From contig DASTHS010000301.1 in assembly GCA_035718085.1 (NCBI GenBank), positions 1 through 6,682 of the forward strand: a stretch of 6,682 nucleotides of DNA. The letters are read 5' to 3'. The position numbers were made by a program, and so were the translations under genes. The stretch is from DASTHS01 sp035718085 (GTDB lineage Bacteria > Actinomycetota > Acidimicrobiia > Acidimicrobiales > Palsa-688). Of this stretch, positions 6,153 through 6,682 are shown piece after piece. The stretch's first letter is position 1, and every line of letters begins with the position of its first letter. The notes under the pieces were generated by a model. That model saw only the letters and a program-made list of their open reading frames with translations. It was not told where the DNA came from and ran no database searches.

Positions 6153-6653
6153 ATGCCCGTGCACACCTTCACCGTCAACGGCGAGGAGGTCGAGGTCGAC
6201 TGCGACGACAAGGTCCGGCTGCTGTGGGTGCTGCGCGACCTCCTCGGCATCCACGGCCCGAAGTACGGCTGCGGCCTCGACGTCTGCAAGGCCTGCACCA
6301 GCCTCCTCAACGGCCAGAAGTTCAACCCGTGCTCCATCGAGGTCGCCGACATCGAGCCCACCGACGAGGTGGTGACCATCGAGGGCCTCCCGGCGACCGT
6401 CGGCGCCGCCCTGCACCCGATGCAGCAGGCGTGGCTCGACCACGACGTAGCCCAGTGCGGCTACTGCCAGCCCGGCCAGATCATGAACGCCGTTGCCCTG
6501 GTGCACCAGGTCCACGCCGAGGGCCGGTCGATCACCGAGCACGACCTCGACGGCATCCGCAACATCTGCCGCTGCGGCACCTACACCCGCATCCGCGAGG
6601 CGATCCTCGCCGGCGAGGCGGCCATGTACCCGACGGTGGCCACCGGCTCCTGA
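6153..6653 (+). CDS. molybdenum hydroxylase small subunit, two [2Fe-2S] clusters (IorA/CoxS-like)
   Basis: A 166-residue electron-transfer subunit that carries electrons from the Mo site of the large subunit. The N-terminal plant-ferredoxin-type domain binds one [2Fe-2S] with C40, C45, C48 and C60 (C-x4-C-x2-C-x11-C). The C-terminal helical domain binds the second with C102, C105, C139 and C141, in CGYCQPGQIM and NICRCGTYTRIREAI. All eight ligands are present, and the CRCGTYxRIR ending is typical of the IorA side of the family. Length is normal. A variation is CKACTSLLNG around C45-C48, where most relatives read CGACTVHLDG. There is no signal peptide, so it is presumably carried through Tat bound to the large subunit. 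GAGGAG at 6141-6146 fixes the start. The remaining 29 bases of the window hold no clear gene start, so any further operon member lies beyond. Confidence 0.92.
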   Translation: MPVHTFTVNGEEVEVDCDDKVRLLWVLRDLLGIHGPKYGCGLDVCKACTSLLNGQKFNPCSIEVADIEPTDEVVTIEGLPATVGAALHPMQQAWLDHDVAQCGYCQPGQIMNAVALVHQVHAEGRSITEHDLDGIRNICRCGTYTRIREAILAGEAAMYPTVATGS

Positions 6654-6682
6654 CCCCCACCGAGTGGCCCGGCCCGCGGTGC

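Overview
The window is very GC-rich. Its genes use G or C at almost every third codon position, it contains GTG starts, and its tRNA lacks an encoded CCA end. Together with the gene content (TetR, PspA/IM30, DUF445, Tat-exported molybdenum hydroxylase) this suggests a chromosomal segment of a high-GC actinomycete-type bacterium. A lineage such as Acidimicrobiia is possible but cannot be established from the sequence. No insertion sequence, CRISPR array, phage gene or integration scar was seen.

Left part (1-2206, all on +): the C-terminal end of a TetR-type repressor enters from the left. It is followed by a 56-residue single-pass membrane protein, a PspA/IM30 coiled-coil membrane-stress protein with a strong ribosome binding site, a 43-residue acidic peptide ending in ESFPASDPPSTY, and a GNAT N-acetyltransferase. 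Gaps are 10 to 54 bases, so the run from pspA to the acetyltransferase is probably one transcript. The two small genes are easy for automatic callers to miss.

Middle (2186-3598, on -): a DUF445/YjiN-type membrane-anchored protein converges on the acetyltransferase gene with a 21-base overlap of the coding ends. A tRNA-Val(UAC) gene lies 44 bases upstream of it in the same orientation, with a GC-rich hairpin between them.

Right part (3599-6682, on +): a non-coding gap of 178 bases carries a clear compound inverted repeat, probably an operator. It precedes a two-gene operon for a molybdenum hydroxylase of the isoquinoline 1-oxidoreductase/xanthine dehydrogenase superfamily. The large molybdopterin-binding subunit has a Tat signal peptide and the catalytic glutamate. 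The small subunit has all eight cysteines for two [2Fe-2S] clusters. The large gene comes first, and no FAD subunit is seen. The likely picture is a folded, cofactor-loaded heterodimer exported through Tat. It would pass electrons from substrate oxidation at Mo through the two Fe-S clusters to an unidentified outside acceptor, under control of a regulator that binds the palindrome.

Most of the window consists of recognisable families. The least described elements are the compound operator, the 43-residue peptide and the 56-residue membrane protein.
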